This document shows, in pieces, positions 5,967 through 6,091 of a stretch of 6,091 bases of DNA. Made by a program: the position numbers and the translations under genes. A model generated the notes under the pieces. The model was not told the origin of the DNA, ran no database searches, and saw only the letters and a list, made by a program, of their open reading frames with translations. How positions within the stretch are numbered: the first letter of the stretch is position 1; each line of letters begins with the position of its first letter. This DNA comes from an uncultured Mycoplasmatota bacterium (lineage in GTDB: Bacteria; Bacillota_I; Bacilli_A; RF39; UBA660): positions 1 through 6,091 of the forward strand of contig CANSDD010000081.1 of NCBI GenBank assembly GCA_947645535.1. The letters run 5' to 3'.

Positions 5967-5995
5967 ATTTTATAACAATTTAATATATTTTACAA
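5967..5995 (-). promoter_or_regulatory. Predicted sigmaA-type promoter of the pilin-pgk-tpiA operon
   Basis: On the minus strand a TTGTAA -35 (5990-5995, four of six positions) is followed by a 17-bp spacer and a TAAAAT -10 (5967-5972, five of six). Transcription would begin near 5960, with a leader of about 24 nt holding the AGGTGATG ribosome binding site. It begins where the upstream terminator ends, so it is the natural start of the five-gene operon. AT-rich DNA yields such matches by chance, so the exact position is tentative. Confidence 0.55.
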
Positions 5996-6034
5996 GAAAA
6001 AAGAACGATTAGTAATCATGGTTTAATCGCTCCT
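5994..6034 (-). terminator. Rho-independent terminator upstream of the pilin gene
   Basis: On the minus strand GAGCGATTA (6024-6032) pairs with TAATCGTTC (6003-6011) to form a 9-bp stem with one G-U pair and a 12-nt loop. The run TTTTTTCTT (5994-6002) follows directly. Outer A-U and G-U pairs can extend the stem into the T run. It would stop transcription arriving from beyond the right edge and so separates that unit from the pilin-pgk operon. Confidence 0.75.
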
Positions 6035-6091
6035 AAGATTTGATAAGTATTTTAGGTAAAAATTGCATTTCAAACTTACCAAATGTATTTT
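6033..6091 (-). CDS. Possible C-terminal tail of an upstream gene (5' part outside window)
   Basis: One minus-strand frame is open from the right edge to a TAG at 6033-6035 and reads NTFGKFEMQFLPKILIKS before the stop. The stop abuts the stem of the terminator at 5994-6034, as expected for the last gene of an upstream transcription unit. The stretch is only 18 codons, and a second frame is also open here (ending in TAA inside the hairpin), so coding status and frame are uncertain. No family can be recognised. Confidence 0.35.
   Translation of the reverse strand, partial: NTFGKFEMQFLPKILIKS

Noticed and set aside
6038..6091. Riboswitch or T-box leader for the pilin-pgk operon
   Set aside because: The hairpins lie upstream of the predicted promoter, no conserved riboswitch core or T-box sequence is visible, and the terminator fits the end of an upstream unit better than attenuation.

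Overview
The window is an AT-rich piece of chromosome in which every supported gene lies on the minus strand. Short intergenic gaps, purine-rich ribosome binding sites, a complete Spo0A and the amino-acid composition all point to a low-GC, endospore-forming lineage of Bacillota (Firmicutes). The genetic code looks standard: the Trp codons I checked are TGG, and no gene ends in TGA. I cannot place the organism more precisely; a gut-associated Bacilli/Erysipelotrichia-like or clostridial lineage would fit, but that is inference.

Reading in the direction of transcription (right to left): the right edge holds the possible tail of an unseen gene, closed by a rho-independent terminator (about 5994-6034). 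A sigmaA-type promoter (5967-5995) then drives a tight five-gene block. Its genes are a type IV pilin-like protein (5565-5936), phosphoglycerate kinase pgk (4352-5539), a multi-spanning LPG_synthase_TM/UPF0104-type membrane protein (3324-4334), a GT4 glycosyltransferase resembling diacylglycerol glucosyltransferases (2083-3321), and triosephosphate isomerase tpiA (1362-2093). Gaps are 25, 17 and 2 bp, followed by an 11-bp overlap, so this is very probably one operon. It ends in a hairpin terminator (1344-1380) whose stem uses the last codons of tpiA.

spo0A (490-1257) follows with its own promoter (1289-1318). A near-ideal Spo0A binding box (1339-1345) and an inverted repeat (1315-1336) lie just upstream, which suggests autoregulation. 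Past spo0A, a separate extended -10 promoter (457-485) drives a highly charged, repeat-containing protein of unknown function that runs off the left edge (1-433).

Two glycolytic enzymes share an operon with two likely membrane-glycolipid genes. TPI acts on dihydroxyacetone phosphate, the precursor of the glycerol backbone of lipids, so a coordinated carbon/envelope unit is conceivable. The arrangement could also be simple housekeeping clustering. I see no mobile element, CRISPR array, tRNA or rRNA. The unusual points are the gene order (pilin-pgk-membrane protein-GT-tpiA, then spo0A without spoIVB), the regulatory architecture ahead of spo0A, and the unrecognised repeat protein.
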